A DNA stretch of 64,000 nucleotides from VXYL01 sp965116935 (GTDB taxonomy: Bacteria > Pseudomonadota > Gammaproteobacteria > Pseudomonadales > Azotimanducaceae): NCBI GenBank assembly GCA_965116935.1, contig OZ220737.1:5456001-5520000 (forward strand). The letters run 5' to 3'. Below are positions 19,755 to 29,080 of this stretch, in pieces. The notes beneath the pieces were generated by a model. It ran no database searches, was not told the origin of the DNA, and saw only the letters and a list, made by a program, of their open reading frames with translations. Position numbers and translations under genes: made by a program. Position 1 is the stretch's first letter. Each line of letters opens with the position of its first letter.

Positions 19755-21108
19755 ATATGCGCTAACTTGTTTGGATCGATGGTTCCGGGAAGCGTTCGTC
19801 GATCTGCGGGGTCCGCTGGCGAGGCGGGTCGGCCAATCCCCTTGAGATGCGGTCCCAGTCGTCGATGGCCTGCTGCAGGGGGAGGTGCGGCTCGATGGCG
19901 CGGGCGATCTGGCCGTACATGAAGCGGAAGTCACGCCAGGGACTGCGACGGCGGGCTCTCCACGGTGCCTCCCCAGGGGGAAACGGAGCCGGCGTGGCGA
20001 ACGAGCTTCTCCACCAACAGCGCCACGAGCAGCTTGCCGTGGAGCCAGGCGCGGGCGCTGTCGTCCTCGTGCTTGGGCAGGTGGCCGAGCTGCGCCAGCG
20101 ACTTGAAGCGCCTGAAGACCAGTTCGACCTGCCAGCGGACGCGGTACCAGTCCAGCACGCTGCGGGCGTCGAAGGTCCCTTCGGGGAAGGTGGTGAACAG
20201 GATCACGTGGCGGGCGAACTCGAGGCTGGACGGCCGCACCTGCCGGCCCTGGCGCGCTGCGTGTTCCTTCGCCTTGCGCTGCGCGATGGCGGCGGCCTCC
20301 TCGGTCTTGCGGATCGCGCACACGCGACCCGGCACCGCGACGCCCCGACCGACCGCCACCGCCGGCCATGCCCGCGGGACGCACGCCTCGTCCAGCCCGG
20401 CGACCCGCTGCAGCAGGTCCAGCGCCTCCCCGTCCGGTGTCCGCAGCGGCAGCGAGCCGGTGTTCACGCGCACCGTGGCGTGGCCGCCCGACGACGCCAC
20501 GTGGCCGAGACCCGCCGCCGTCGAGTAGCCCCGGTCCGCCAGCACCAGGTCGCCCCGGGCGATCGGAAAGTGCGCCAGCGTCTCGGCCACGCCCGAACCC
20601 TCGGTCGGCGTCAGCTTGTAGAAGTCGCAAGCCAGCGACGGAAGCCGCACGCTGTAGTGCAGGCGCCACAGCGAGCCCGTCCGCCCCGGCTCCTTCACCG
20701 TCGTCGCGTCGAACGCCCGGAACGGCAGCTCGCCAGACGCCGACACTCCGCCCTGCTCCCGGAACATCGCCGCGCACAGCTCCCGCAGCCACTCCGACGA
20801 CTTCCGCAGCCGCTTCAGCAGCGCCACGTCCGAGAGCTCCGCAAGGTTCGCCTGCCGCGCCCGCACCACCGTCTCCCGCAGCGAATGACCCCGCGCCAGA
20901 TGCAGCAGAAGCACCCGCAGCAGCGCCTCCGGAGACTTCGCCTTGCGCAGTCCCTTCAGCGCCCCCGTCTCCTGCGCCAGTTCCTCCCAGCCTTCCGGAA
21001 GGAACGACACCACCACCTTCCAGTCCTCGTCCACTCCGCACAAGCCCCCAGCCGAACCGACACCCCCACCTTACGGACAGCCGATGCGCAAAACAAGTTA
21101 GCGCATAT
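19755..21108 (-). mobile_element. IS4-family insertion sequence
   Basis: About 1354 bp. Terminal inverted repeats are exact: atatgcgctaacttgttt at 19755-19772 and its reverse complement at 21091-21108. The identity runs on into flanking cccc/gggg because the target is itself palindromic. The flanks are direct repeats of ggggcttgtcccc (19742-19754 and 21109-21121), a 13-bp target duplication at most; 11, 9 or fewer if the C/G runs are counted in the ends. Removing the element and one copy of the duplication restores a repeat unit like the one at 19571. One transposase gene, minus strand. Confidence 0.9.
19931..21043 (-). CDS. IS4-family DDE transposase (C-terminus in another frame)
   Basis: 370 residues in this frame, TTG start at 21043 (GTG 21035 also possible). 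DDE residues: Asp112 in 'FRAFDATTVKEPG', Asp170 in 'LVLADRGYS', and Glu307 in the IS4 signature Y-x2-R-x3-E-x6-K ('YRVRWQVELVFRRFK'). The frame stops at 19931, but the +1 frame continues through 19762 with 'SPWRDFRFMYGQIARAI' and 'PHLPLQQAIDDWDRI', which look like a usual IS4 C-terminus, and stops inside the terminal repeat. Either one extra base or a +1 frameshift separates the parts, so activity is uncertain. Confidence 0.85.
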   Translation of the reverse strand: MCGVDEDWKVVVSFLPEGWEELAQETGALKGLRKAKSPEALLRVLLLHLARGHSLRETVVRARQANLAELSDVALLKRLRKSSEWLRELCAAMFREQGGVSASGELPFRAFDATTVKEPGRTGSLWRLHYSVRLPSLACDFYKLTPTEGSGVAETLAHFPIARGDLVLADRGYSTAAGLGHVASSGGHATVRVNTGSLPLRTPDGEALDLLQRVAGLDEACVPRAWPAVAVGRGVAVPGRVCAIRKTEEAAAIAQRKAKEHAARQGRQVRPSSLEFARHVILFTTFPEGTFDARSVLDWYRVRWQVELVFRRFKSLAQLGHLPKHEDDSARAWLHGKLLVALLVEKLVRHAGSVSPWGGTVESPPSQSLA

Positions 21109-21285
21109 GGGGCTTGTCCCCGCCCGTCTTTGAATGCACCGCAGCGTCTGATGCAGTTGCGCAGCAACCGCGTACGCGCCCGCCAGGGCCCGCCGGGACG
21201 GGAAAAGCCCGTCCCCACGAGGAATGCGTCGAAACGCACCGATGGATTCGGCACGGGCCTCGTAGGGGCGGGCATGCCTTGAGGA
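21109..21285. repeat. Tandem palindromic repeat array, right part
   Basis: Continuation of the unit broken by the IS element. It reads ggggcttgtccccgcccgtc and onward like 19580-19740 with a few changes, then a further 'gtaggggcgggc' at 21262. The PhyH gene starts 70 bases beyond. Confidence 0.85.
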
Positions 21286-21354
21286 GCCCGGCCGGACATC
21301 TGGTAGTAGGATGGTTGCCGGTTTGCCCGGCAAGCGACATGCAGCGAGGCCCTC

Positions 21355-22287
21355 ATGAAATTCGGCGATTTCCGCAACACCGGCGTTCTCAACCCCACGT
21401 TCCAGCGCATTCAAGAACTGGGGCTTGGCGAGAACGTCGTCGAGCTCGACACCTATGGCTTCACGGTCGTGCCGCCCCACAAAGTGGCCGAACCCGCGTT
21501 CTTTGAGCGGATTCGCACCACCGTGCTGCGCCTCTGCAAAGAGCGCACCGGTGTCGAGTTCGCGCTCGACAGCAATGGCACGATGGGGCACTACAAGGCG
21601 CAGCCGCAAACGGACGGACAGTTCCTGCTGTTCTACCTGCTGATGGCGGATCGGGTGTTCGAGGAATGGGTACTGAACCCCACCCTCTACACGCTGATCG
21701 ACTACCTGATGCACGGCCAGCAGCAGCTCTCCAGCCTCACCTCCTTCGTCAAGTGGAAGGGCGAGCGAGAGGGTCTAGGACTCCACAGCGACAGTCCGCC
21801 GGACCGGGACGGACGCCTGCCAGCATGCTCTGACGTCGCCAATGCCGCGTACTGCCTCACCGACTACACCTTGGAGAACGGCGCCATCGCCATGGTGCCC
21901 GGCAGCCACACCCGCTGCCGCCAGCCGGGCCCGGGGGAAGGCGAGAAGGAGGCGATCCCGGTGGAAGCCGAGGCCGGTTCCCTCATCGTCTGGCACGGCA
22001 ACACCTGGCACGGCGCATTCGAGAAGAAGACCAACGGCCTGCGCCTGAACGTGACGAGCTATCACTGCCACAAGCGCCTGAAGACCCAAGAGGCGTATCA
22101 GTGGCGCGTAACGCAAGAGATGCTGGACCGCAACCCGCCGGAGTTCGCCCGCCTCGTAGCCGCCGACGACACCATGGGCTGGGACGAAAACGGCCCCGAT
22201 TACAGCCGCACGATGAAGTATGGGTCGGAGGAGACGAAGAAGCTCTTTGCGCGCCGACGCCGCAAACCGGCTGAGCAAGCCGCCTAG
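21355..22287 (+). CDS. PhyH (phytanoyl-CoA dioxygenase) family protein
   Basis: Predicted Fe(II)/2-oxoglutarate-dependent oxygenase, 310 residues. The metal triad appears as His144-x-Asp146 ('LGLHSDSP') and His219 ('GNTWHGAF'), with Arg230 ('GLRLNVTSY') placed to bind 2-oxoglutarate. 'GAIAMVPGSH' is the strand typical of this family. ATG at 21355 after gagg. It is transcribed alone, convergent with pmbA. Bacterial PhyH proteins act on many small molecules, so no substrate is proposed. Confidence 0.85.
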   Translation: MKFGDFRNTGVLNPTFQRIQELGLGENVVELDTYGFTVVPPHKVAEPAFFERIRTTVLRLCKERTGVEFALDSNGTMGHYKAQPQTDGQFLLFYLLMADRVFEEWVLNPTLYTLIDYLMHGQQQLSSLTSFVKWKGEREGLGLHSDSPPDRDGRLPACSDVANAAYCLTDYTLENGAIAMVPGSHTRCRQPGPGEGEKEAIPVEAEAGSLIVWHGNTWHGAFEKKTNGLRLNVTSYHCHKRLKTQEAYQWRVTQEMLDRNPPEFARLVAADDTMGWDENGPDYSRTMKYGSEETKKLFARRRRKPAEQAA

Positions 22288-22352
22288 TCGGAGAGAAGGC
22301 ATTCGGCCTTACCTTCGTAGGGGCGATCCTGATAGTTGCCCGTCGCGCGTAT

Positions 22353-22378
22353 GGCGACCCCCCCCCCTTTTGGTCGCC
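22353..22378. terminator. Possible bidirectional terminator hairpin with C/T loop
   Basis: GGCGACC and GGTCGCC arms (7 bp) enclose a loop of C residues and TTTT, in the 146-base gap between the convergent ends of the PhyH gene and pmbA. A remnant palindrome 'gaaggcattcggccttacc' precedes it at about 22295. Position fits a shared terminator, but the U-tract is in the loop, so this is tentative. Confidence 0.3.
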
Positions 22379-22433
22379 CGTCTTGCCAACCCGTGGCCCT
22401 TCGTAGCGCCGGTCGGAAGCGCCGCTTTTGCGA

Positions 22434-23774
22434 CTACGAAGCCGCCACCGTCATCCCGTCCACCAGCAGGGAGCCGACGTGGATGGTGCCGCGGCGGTCC
22501 ACGTCGTCGCCGGCGGCGACGATGTTGCGGTACACATCGGATAGGTTGGCGGCGATGGTCACTTCGTCCACGGCGTGGGCCGGTTCGCCATTCTCGATCC
22601 AGATGCCGGAGGCGCCGCGGGAGTAATCGCCGGTGACGCGGTTGACGCCCTGCCCCATGAGGTGGGTAACCATGAGGCCCGTGCCCATCTCGCGCATCAA
22701 GTCGGACGCCGGTTTGCGCTCGGTTTGCACTTCGAGGTTGAACACCCCGCCAGCGTTGCCGGTGGTGACCATGTCGAGGCGCTTGGCCGCGTAGTTGCCA
22801 AGCACGTAACTCGCCACTACGCCGTTCTCGACGAAGGCCTTGGCCCGCGTTGCGACGCCGTCGCCGTCGAAGGGCGTGCTGGCGATGCCGCGTGGCAGGT
22901 GCGGATTCTCCACCAACGACATCGAACTCGGCATCACCTGCTTGCCGAGGGAGTCGAGCAGCCATGACGCTTTGCGGTAAAGAGCGCCGCCGCTAATCGC
23001 GCCGATGAGATGGCCGATGAGGCCGGACGCCATCTGCGGATCGAACAGCACCGGATAGTGGCCTGTCGCCACCGGTCGCACGCCAAGCCGAGCCACGGCA
23101 CGCTCCGCCGCTCTGCGTCCCACCGCCTCGTGGTCGTCCAAGGCATCGGCAACGCGCCCCATCGTGTACCAATAGTCGTTCTGCATCCGCGCGTCTTCTT
23201 CGGCGATGACGGTCAAGGAGACGCTGTGGCGGGTGCCTTGCAAGGCCTCGACGAAATCGTGGCTGTTGCCGTAGACCGAGCAACTGCGGTGGCTGGACAC
23301 CTCCGCGCCGTCCGAGTTGGTGATGCGTGCGTCATGGTCGAATGCCGCTGCCTCGGTTTCGAGTGCCCGGCGTTCCGCTTCCGGCACGTCGAGCGGCCAC
23401 GGATGGTAGAGATCGAGTTCCGGCAACTCCCGCGCCATGAGTTCTGCCGCGGCGAGGCCGTTGCAGGGGTCCTCCTCGGTGAACCGGGCGATGTTGAGCG
23501 CCGCCCGCACGGTGCCCCGTACGGCGTCCTCGCTGGCGTCGGACGTGGATGCGCTGCCCTTGCGCTGGCCATCGAAAACCGTGATGCCGAAGCCGCGATC
23601 GTGCGTGAACTCCACGGTCTCGAGCTCACGGTTGCGAACCTTCACGGCGAGCCCGGCATCGTCGGTGACGGACACTTCCGCCGCCGTCGCGCCCTGGCGC
23701 TCTGCCTCGTCGAGAATCCGCCCCACCAAATCCTTGAGCTCGCCGGCGAGCCCTGCCGTGTCGATGGCTTCCAT
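22434..23774 (-). CDS. pmbA: Metallopeptidase-family protein PmbA/TldE
   Basis: 446 residues. TldE/PmbA is the non-catalytic partner of TldD; together they form a heterodimeric protease that matures peptides such as microcin B17 and degrades unfolded peptides. Seen are 'AAEVSVTDDAGLAVKVRNRE' near the start, 'GHYPVLFDPQMASGLIGHL', and 'ASGIWIENGEPAHAVDEVTI', typical of the family. As expected it lacks the HExxxH motif. It follows tldD by 42 bases, completing the mre-to-tldD block. Confidence 0.92.
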   Translation of the reverse strand: MEAIDTAGLAGELKDLVGRILDEAERQGATAAEVSVTDDAGLAVKVRNRELETVEFTHDRGFGITVFDGQRKGSASTSDASEDAVRGTVRAALNIARFTEEDPCNGLAAAELMARELPELDLYHPWPLDVPEAERRALETEAAAFDHDARITNSDGAEVSSHRSCSVYGNSHDFVEALQGTRHSVSLTVIAEEDARMQNDYWYTMGRVADALDDHEAVGRRAAERAVARLGVRPVATGHYPVLFDPQMASGLIGHLIGAISGGALYRKASWLLDSLGKQVMPSSMSLVENPHLPRGIASTPFDGDGVATRAKAFVENGVVASYVLGNYAAKRLDMVTTGNAGGVFNLEVQTERKPASDLMREMGTGLMVTHLMGQGVNRVTGDYSRGASGIWIENGEPAHAVDEVTIAANLSDVYRNIVAAGDDVDRRGTIHVGSLLVDGMTVAAS

Positions 23775-23816
23775 CGCTGCCCCGTTCCTTGTTGCCGTGT
23801 CGTCGGCGGTAGTTGG

Positions 23817-25259
23817 TCAAGCGGCTGTGCCGCCCACCGTCAGTTCGTCGATCTTCAGCGTCGGCTGGCCGACGCCCACCGGGACGCCCTGACCTTCCTT
23901 GCCGCATACACCGATGCCGGCGTCGAGTTCGAGGTCGTTGCCCACCATCGACACCTTGTGCATGGCGTCGGGGCCGTTGCCGATCAGGGTGGCGCCGCGA
24001 ATGGGCGCCGTCACCTTGCCGTCTTCGATCAGGTACGCCTCGGTGGCCGAGAACACGAACTGGCCGTTGGTGATGTCCACCTGGCCGCCGGCGAAGCTCA
24101 CGGCATAGACGCCGCGATCGACGCTGGCGAGGATCTCGTCCGGCTCGCTTTCGCCGGCGAGCAGGAAGGTATTGGTCATGCGCGGCATCGGCAGATGGGC
24201 ATAGGACTGGCGGCGCGCATTGCCGGTGCTGGCAACGCCCATCAGGCGGGCGTTCATCTTGTCCTGCATGTAGCCGCGCAGGACGCCGTCTTCGATCAGC
24301 ACCGTGCGCTCGCCGGGGGTGCCTTCGTCGTCCACCGTCAGGGAGCCGCGCCGGTCCGCGAGCGTGGCGTCGTCCACTACCGTGCACAGCTTCGACGCCA
24401 CCGTCTCGCCAACGCGTCCGGCATAGGCGGAGGTGCCCTTGCGGTTGAAGTCGCCTTCTAGGCCGTGGCCGACGGCTTCGTGCAACAGCACGCCCGGCCA
24501 ACCGGGCCCGAGCACTACCGGCATGGCCCCAGCCGGCGCGTCCACCGCATCGAGGTTCACCAGCGCAGCCCGCACCGCCTCGCGGGCGTAGCCTTCAGCA
24601 GCATCGGTGTTGAACAGCCATCCGGCGTCGATGCGTCCGCCACCGCCGCTCGTGCCGCGCTCGCGGCGGCCGCCGCGTTCGGCAATGACCTCGATGGAGA
24701 AGCGCGCCATGGGACGCACATCGGCGCTCAGCGTGCCGTCGGTGGCGACGACAAGGTTGATGTCCTGACTCAGCGCCACCGTGACGTGAACTTCCCGAAC
24801 CGCCGGATCAAGGCCCCGGGCGAACGAGTCGATGCGCGAGAGCAAAGCGACCTTGTCCGTCTCGCCGGCGGAAGCGAGCGGATCCACCGCTCCGTAGCGG
24901 GGTGCCGGCGCTCCGGGCGAGACCGGCCCGGCAATCGCGTTGCCGCCGCTTCTCGCAATGCTGCGCGCGGCGTCGGTGGCCTCGGCGAGACGCGGTAGGG
25001 CAATGTCGTTCACGTACGCGAATCCGGTGCGTTCGCCGCTGACGGCACGCACGCCGACGCCGCGGTCGACGTGATAGGCACCGTCCTTGACGCGACCGTC
25101 CTCGAGCGACCAGCTCTCGTTGCGGCTGACCTGGAAGAACAGCTCACCGGTGTCAATATGCTTCGAGGTGAGTCGCCCAAGCAGACGATCCACGTCGCCA
25201 TCGCCGATCTCCCCAGCATCCAGCAATGCCTTGCGGGCACTCTCGATCGGGTTCGTCAC
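23817..25259 (-). CDS. tldD: Metallopeptidase TldD
   Basis: Catalytic subunit of the TldD/TldE protease, 480 residues. The zinc motif is 'LLHEAVGHGLEGDF' (HExxxH at residues 260-265 of the chosen start). The start is set by the ribosome site AAGGAG (25270-25265) lying five bases before GTG 25259; a GTG at 25265 would overlap it. 'TLADRRGSLTVDDEGTPGER' and 'NARLMGVASTGNARRQSYA' are also family-typical. Starts 23 bases after yhdP, same transcript. Confidence 0.94.
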   Translation of the reverse strand: MTNPIESARKALLDAGEIGDGDVDRLLGRLTSKHIDTGELFFQVSRNESWSLEDGRVKDGAYHVDRGVGVRAVSGERTGFAYVNDIALPRLAEATDAARSIARSGGNAIAGPVSPGAPAPRYGAVDPLASAGETDKVALLSRIDSFARGLDPAVREVHVTVALSQDINLVVATDGTLSADVRPMARFSIEVIAERGGRRERGTSGGGGRIDAGWLFNTDAAEGYAREAVRAALVNLDAVDAPAGAMPVVLGPGWPGVLLHEAVGHGLEGDFNRKGTSAYAGRVGETVASKLCTVVDDATLADRRGSLTVDDEGTPGERTVLIEDGVLRGYMQDKMNARLMGVASTGNARRQSYAHLPMPRMTNTFLLAGESEPDEILASVDRGVYAVSFAGGQVDITNGQFVFSATEAYLIEDGKVTAPIRGATLIGNGPDAMHKVSMVGNDLELDAGIGVCGKEGQGVPVGVGQPTLKIDELTVGGTAA

Positions 25260-25282
25260 ATTCACTCCTTGGGCCGCGCGTT

Positions 25283-28200
25283 CTAGCGCGCTGAGGTTTC
25301 CATTAAAGCAGCATCGACGGGTTCAGACAGCGGTTCTTCAGCCGCTTCGGGGGCGGCGGTGCCTTCGATGTCCTCGGCGAATATGGAAACGAAATCCACT
25401 TCCGGCTCATCGTAAGTGCCGCCAATGCGGTACTTGCCGCTGGTGAGCCGGCTGAGCGGCTCGCGCAGGAGTTGGCCGCCAACCAGCACCCCCACCGCAC
25501 CGGCAGGGTTCGCGAGGGCGATGAAGGCTGCATACCAAGGCAGGCTTTGGTGCAACGGGAGCGTGACGATCATCTCGTTGTCGAGTGCGCCGGTGTCGAG
25601 ATCGACCGTGCCGTTGATGCGGAAGCTTGAACCGGTGCCGGCGATGCTCGCGGGCTCCTCGAAGCGGGCCAGCCCGTCGTCGAGGGCAAGCTGCACCCGC
25701 ACCTCGTCGAAGCCGATGCCCTCGCCGAACACGTCCGAGAAGTCGAGGTTGAGGCGCTTGGCGATGGTCCAGAAGTTCACCAGGCTCATGATGCGCGTGG
25801 CACCGGAACCGGTGTCGACATCGACGAAGCGGCCGTTGTCGAGATCGAGGCTGGCGTTTCCGGAAAGGTGGGCGAGATTGAACATGAGCGGCGAGCCGGG
25901 CCACGACAGCCGCCCCTGCATGGCGAACGATTCGCTCTCCACGCTCGGCGCGAAGTCCCACTGCGGCAGCACCTCGGCAACGTTGCCGGCGCGAACGACC
26001 CCGACGAACTCCGTCGTGTTCCTCGCCCGCGACCAATGCAGCGGCTGCGTCACTTCCACCTCAAGGCCGCGCACCTCGGCCGCGAGGTCCACAAGCGAGA
26101 CACCTTCGGCGTCCCTGCGCAGGTTGAAGCGCCAACTGCCGTAGTCGTCCTCTCCTACGTGCACGCCTTGGATGTTCACGTCGGCATCTGGCAGGTCGTC
26201 CATGACGGCCACCGTGAGCGGGTCGGTTTCGTCCTCCTCCTCCCCGGCCGGCAGGCGAAGCGATGCCAAGTTCACTTGCCATGGGGCATCGCCAGTGCGG
26301 GCAAAGGTGCCCTCCGCCTCATGCGACCGCAGCGTGAACGTCGATTCGCTGCCGATGGTTTGGCCCGAAACCACCACGTCGTCGAGCGCAAACTGGCCGA
26401 GGTCCAGGCGCTCAAGGCGCAGTTCCCTTGCCTCCCAGTCCGGCAGCGCGGCAATCGCCTCCGCCGCGAACGGCACGGCCCCAAGCGAGCCTTGCAGGAT
26501 GACGCGGTCGGCGGTGGCGTCCGCGATGGGTGCCGGGGCGCCGATGCCCAGTGCGCCACGCTGCAGTCCGTCGTCCACGACATGCAGCCAGCCTGAAAGG
26601 GCAAGATCGTCGCCGTCTGCCGTTGCCGCGGATGTTGCCTCGCCCGCCGATTGCCGCGCCGCGGCGTCATTCGCATAGCGCAAGTTCACAGCGCGATAGC
26701 CGTCGAGTAGTTGTGCAGTCAAGTGCAGTTCCCGCGCCGTCTCCGCCGGCTTGCCAAGCGGCGCGGGCAAGTCCAGCGCAACGCCTACGAGATTGCTCCG
26801 CACCGTCAGTTCAGGCGCCCGGTCTGCCTCGGGAAAGGCGGTGAACGTGGCATCAAAGGCGAAGTCGCCCGCCACGACCGACGGCGGCTCGACGTCGAGC
26901 AGCGCCGCTGCATCACGGGCGCTCGCCGCGCCCCGCGCATCGAAGCGAATGGCGTGGTCGCCGCCATCGGCTTCGGTCTCGCTGGCGATGACCATCGTCA
27001 CCGGCTTGCCGAACAGCGTTCCCGCAAGGCCGTCGGCGCGGGCGACATCGGGAAGACGCAGCGACACCTGCCCGACCATGTCGTCGAAGGCAAGGCCAAG
27101 GTTGGCAAGGTCGACGTCCGTGCCCTTGAGGTCCAGCTCGATGTCGATGGCTTGTTCGATCGGCAAGGAGTCCGGCACTGGCTGGCGGAGCGGTATGGCG
27201 AGCGAGGCCGTCACGGCGACGTTACCGGTCGCGCTCCACTCGTCGTCCAGGAAGTCGAGGCGGCGTCGCTCCGGCATGGCGCGCAGGAACGCGAGCAGTT
27301 GGTCGGCGTCGTGCTCGGCGGCGAAACGAACCCGGACAAGGTCGCCAGACGGTGGCACGCGCACATCCGCCGACTTGAGCCGCGCGCCGAACACCGTCGC
27401 ATCGCCCTGCACCACGACGCCGCCCGGCGTGATGGTGAGGCGACCATGGAAGTCTCGCGCTTCGGGCCATTCCGGGTCATACGCCACGGTCGCGTCCTGC
27501 ACGCTCGCTGCGAGTTCAAACCGACGCGAGAGCAAGCCGTAAACTGGCCGGGCGCGGCTGTGCCACAGCAACCGGCCATCGCGCAGCACGCCGCCCCCGG
27601 TGGCGCTCCGCAGCCAGTTGCGTGTCCCGGCCGGCAGCTTGCGGGGGATGTAGGAAAAGGCCGATCCCACGTCGGCGCGGTCGATCGCTCCTTCAATCAG
27701 CACCCGCGTCTCGCCCTCACCGCCGTCGTAGGCAAGGGCGAAGCCACCCCGGGCCCGCACATCGGCGGTCTCGGCTTCGATGCCCGATCCACGCAAATGC
27801 AGGTGGCCACCTCCCACCCAAAAGGTAAGTTCGCCCACCGCACGCTGCAGCCGCCAGGAGTCGGCGAAATGGTCCGTGAAGCCGATTTCGAGGCCGTCCT
27901 GCGCTCGCACCGCCACACGCGCCACGCCCTCTGCCAATACGCCGACCAAGCGGCCATTCGCGCCAGCCACCGCTGGTGCACCACGGTAGCCCGCAAAACC
28001 AACGTCCTCCGCCTGCGCCATCCAGGCGACGTTGCCGTCCGCGGTCACGCGGGCCCGCACCGCGCGCAGGCGCCCCTTGGGTGCGGGTCCGCGCAGCCAT
28101 TCCGCGCCAGCGTAGGAGCCAAGGACGAGCGCGCCCATGCGCGCGAACTCGGCAAGGTTCAGTTCCGGGCTCCAGACGTCGATCCCGTCGCCATCGACGG

Positions 28201-29080
28201 CAAAGCCGCCGCCGAAGGCAACCGACTCGCTGCCGACGGTGACGCGCAGTTGATCGATGCGACCCCGCTGGCGTTCACCTTCGCCTCCGGCAACGCTCCA
28301 CGCCGATAGTTGCGCGGTTAGGTCCACGGCCCCGCCCGGGGCTTGCGCATCACTCACATCGAGGCGAACGCGCGCCTGCCCCGAGCCCTCGTCCCGGCGC
28401 CAGGTGCCGATGGCGTTGATCTCGGCGCCGCCCGCCAGCGGCAAAGCCTTGGTGGCCAGGCGGGAGGCGATCAGGCGTCCATGGCCATCGCCGCCACTCC
28501 TCACCTCCCCCTCCACGAGCAGGCCGCAACTGTCGCAGGCGTCCGGCGGCGTTAGGGTCAACGACAGCAAGTGGCGGTTGTTGTAGTTGCTGCCGAGCCA
28601 GGCGAGCCGCCCGAGTTCCTGCACCTCCTCTGCCGCAAACATGCGCAGGCGCAACGTCACCCGGACCGCGTCGCTGTACGCGGCAAGGGTGGCAAAGTCG
28701 AAGTCGAGCGGCTGCGTGACGCCGCGCAAGCGCCAGCCCTGCCCGTGCCGCTCAAAATCGACGGTGCCGTCCGCCACCGCAAGGTGACGGGCAACGACGC
28801 GGTTTCGCCAAAGGCTCTCGAGGATGTCTAGCTCGAAGCGCACGTCGCGGAGTTCGCCCGACGCAAAGCGAAGGCGGCGCGCTACAAAGCCCGGGTTGAT
28901 GCCGTGCCATTGCCCTTCGATGCCATGCACCTCGGCGCCGATGTCTTCGAGCCACGCATTGAGCTCCGGCTCGAAGGCCGGCAGCAAGTACACGGCGGTG
29001 CGGCCAGCAAGCTGTGTGAGCGCCAGCAACACGGCCACCACCGTTGCCGTCGCAACAAGGGACGCAAGTGTCCGCTTCAT
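25283..29080 (-). CDS. yhdP: YhdP family protein (AsmA-like, envelope lipid transport)
   Basis: 1265 residues, the usual size of YhdP. A single N-terminal membrane anchor ('LASLVATATVVAVLLALTQL') is followed by a very long beta-rich periplasmic body of the DUF3971/AsmA2 type. YhdP is one of three AsmA-like proteins thought to carry phospholipid to the outer membrane. ATG 29080 overlaps the rng stop (ATGA). C-terminal landmarks are 'WPGSPLMFNLAHLSGNASL' and 'GKYRIGGTYDEPEVDF'. Gene order rng-yhdP-tldD matches E. coli. Confidence 0.93.
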   Translation of the reverse strand: MKRTLASLVATATVVAVLLALTQLAGRTAVYLLPAFEPELNAWLEDIGAEVHGIEGQWHGINPGFVARRLRFASGELRDVRFELDILESLWRNRVVARHLAVADGTVDFERHGQGWRLRGVTQPLDFDFATLAAYSDAVRVTLRLRMFAAEEVQELGRLAWLGSNYNNRHLLSLTLTPPDACDSCGLLVEGEVRSGGDGHGRLIASRLATKALPLAGGAEINAIGTWRRDEGSGQARVRLDVSDAQAPGGAVDLTAQLSAWSVAGGEGERQRGRIDQLRVTVGSESVAFGGGFAVDGDGIDVWSPELNLAEFARMGALVLGSYAGAEWLRGPAPKGRLRAVRARVTADGNVAWMAQAEDVGFAGYRGAPAVAGANGRLVGVLAEGVARVAVRAQDGLEIGFTDHFADSWRLQRAVGELTFWVGGGHLHLRGSGIEAETADVRARGGFALAYDGGEGETRVLIEGAIDRADVGSAFSYIPRKLPAGTRNWLRSATGGGVLRDGRLLWHSRARPVYGLLSRRFELAASVQDATVAYDPEWPEARDFHGRLTITPGGVVVQGDATVFGARLKSADVRVPPSGDLVRVRFAAEHDADQLLAFLRAMPERRRLDFLDDEWSATGNVAVTASLAIPLRQPVPDSLPIEQAIDIELDLKGTDVDLANLGLAFDDMVGQVSLRLPDVARADGLAGTLFGKPVTMVIASETEADGGDHAIRFDARGAASARDAAALLDVEPPSVVAGDFAFDATFTAFPEADRAPELTVRSNLVGVALDLPAPLGKPAETARELHLTAQLLDGYRAVNLRYANDAAARQSAGEATSAATADGDDLALSGWLHVVDDGLQRGALGIGAPAPIADATADRVILQGSLGAVPFAAEAIAALPDWEARELRLERLDLGQFALDDVVVSGQTIGSESTFTLRSHEAEGTFARTGDAPWQVNLASLRLPAGEEEDETDPLTVAVMDDLPDADVNIQGVHVGEDDYGSWRFNLRRDAEGVSLVDLAAEVRGLEVEVTQPLHWSRARNTTEFVGVVRAGNVAEVLPQWDFAPSVESESFAMQGRLSWPGSPLMFNLAHLSGNASLDLDNGRFVDVDTGSGATRIMSLVNFWTIAKRLNLDFSDVFGEGIGFDEVRVQLALDDGLARFEEPASIAGTGSSFRINGTVDLDTGALDNEMIVTLPLHQSLPWYAAFIALANPAGAVGVLVGGQLLREPLSRLTSGKYRIGGTYDEPEVDFVSIFAEDIEGTAAPEAAEEPLSEPVDAALMETSAR

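Noticed and set aside
19686..21410. 574-codon open frame on the minus strand across the IS element
   Set aside because: Gly/Ala/Arg-rich translation without domain features. The overlapping frame 19931-21043 carries the DDE and Y-R-E-K residues, so this one is a shadow.
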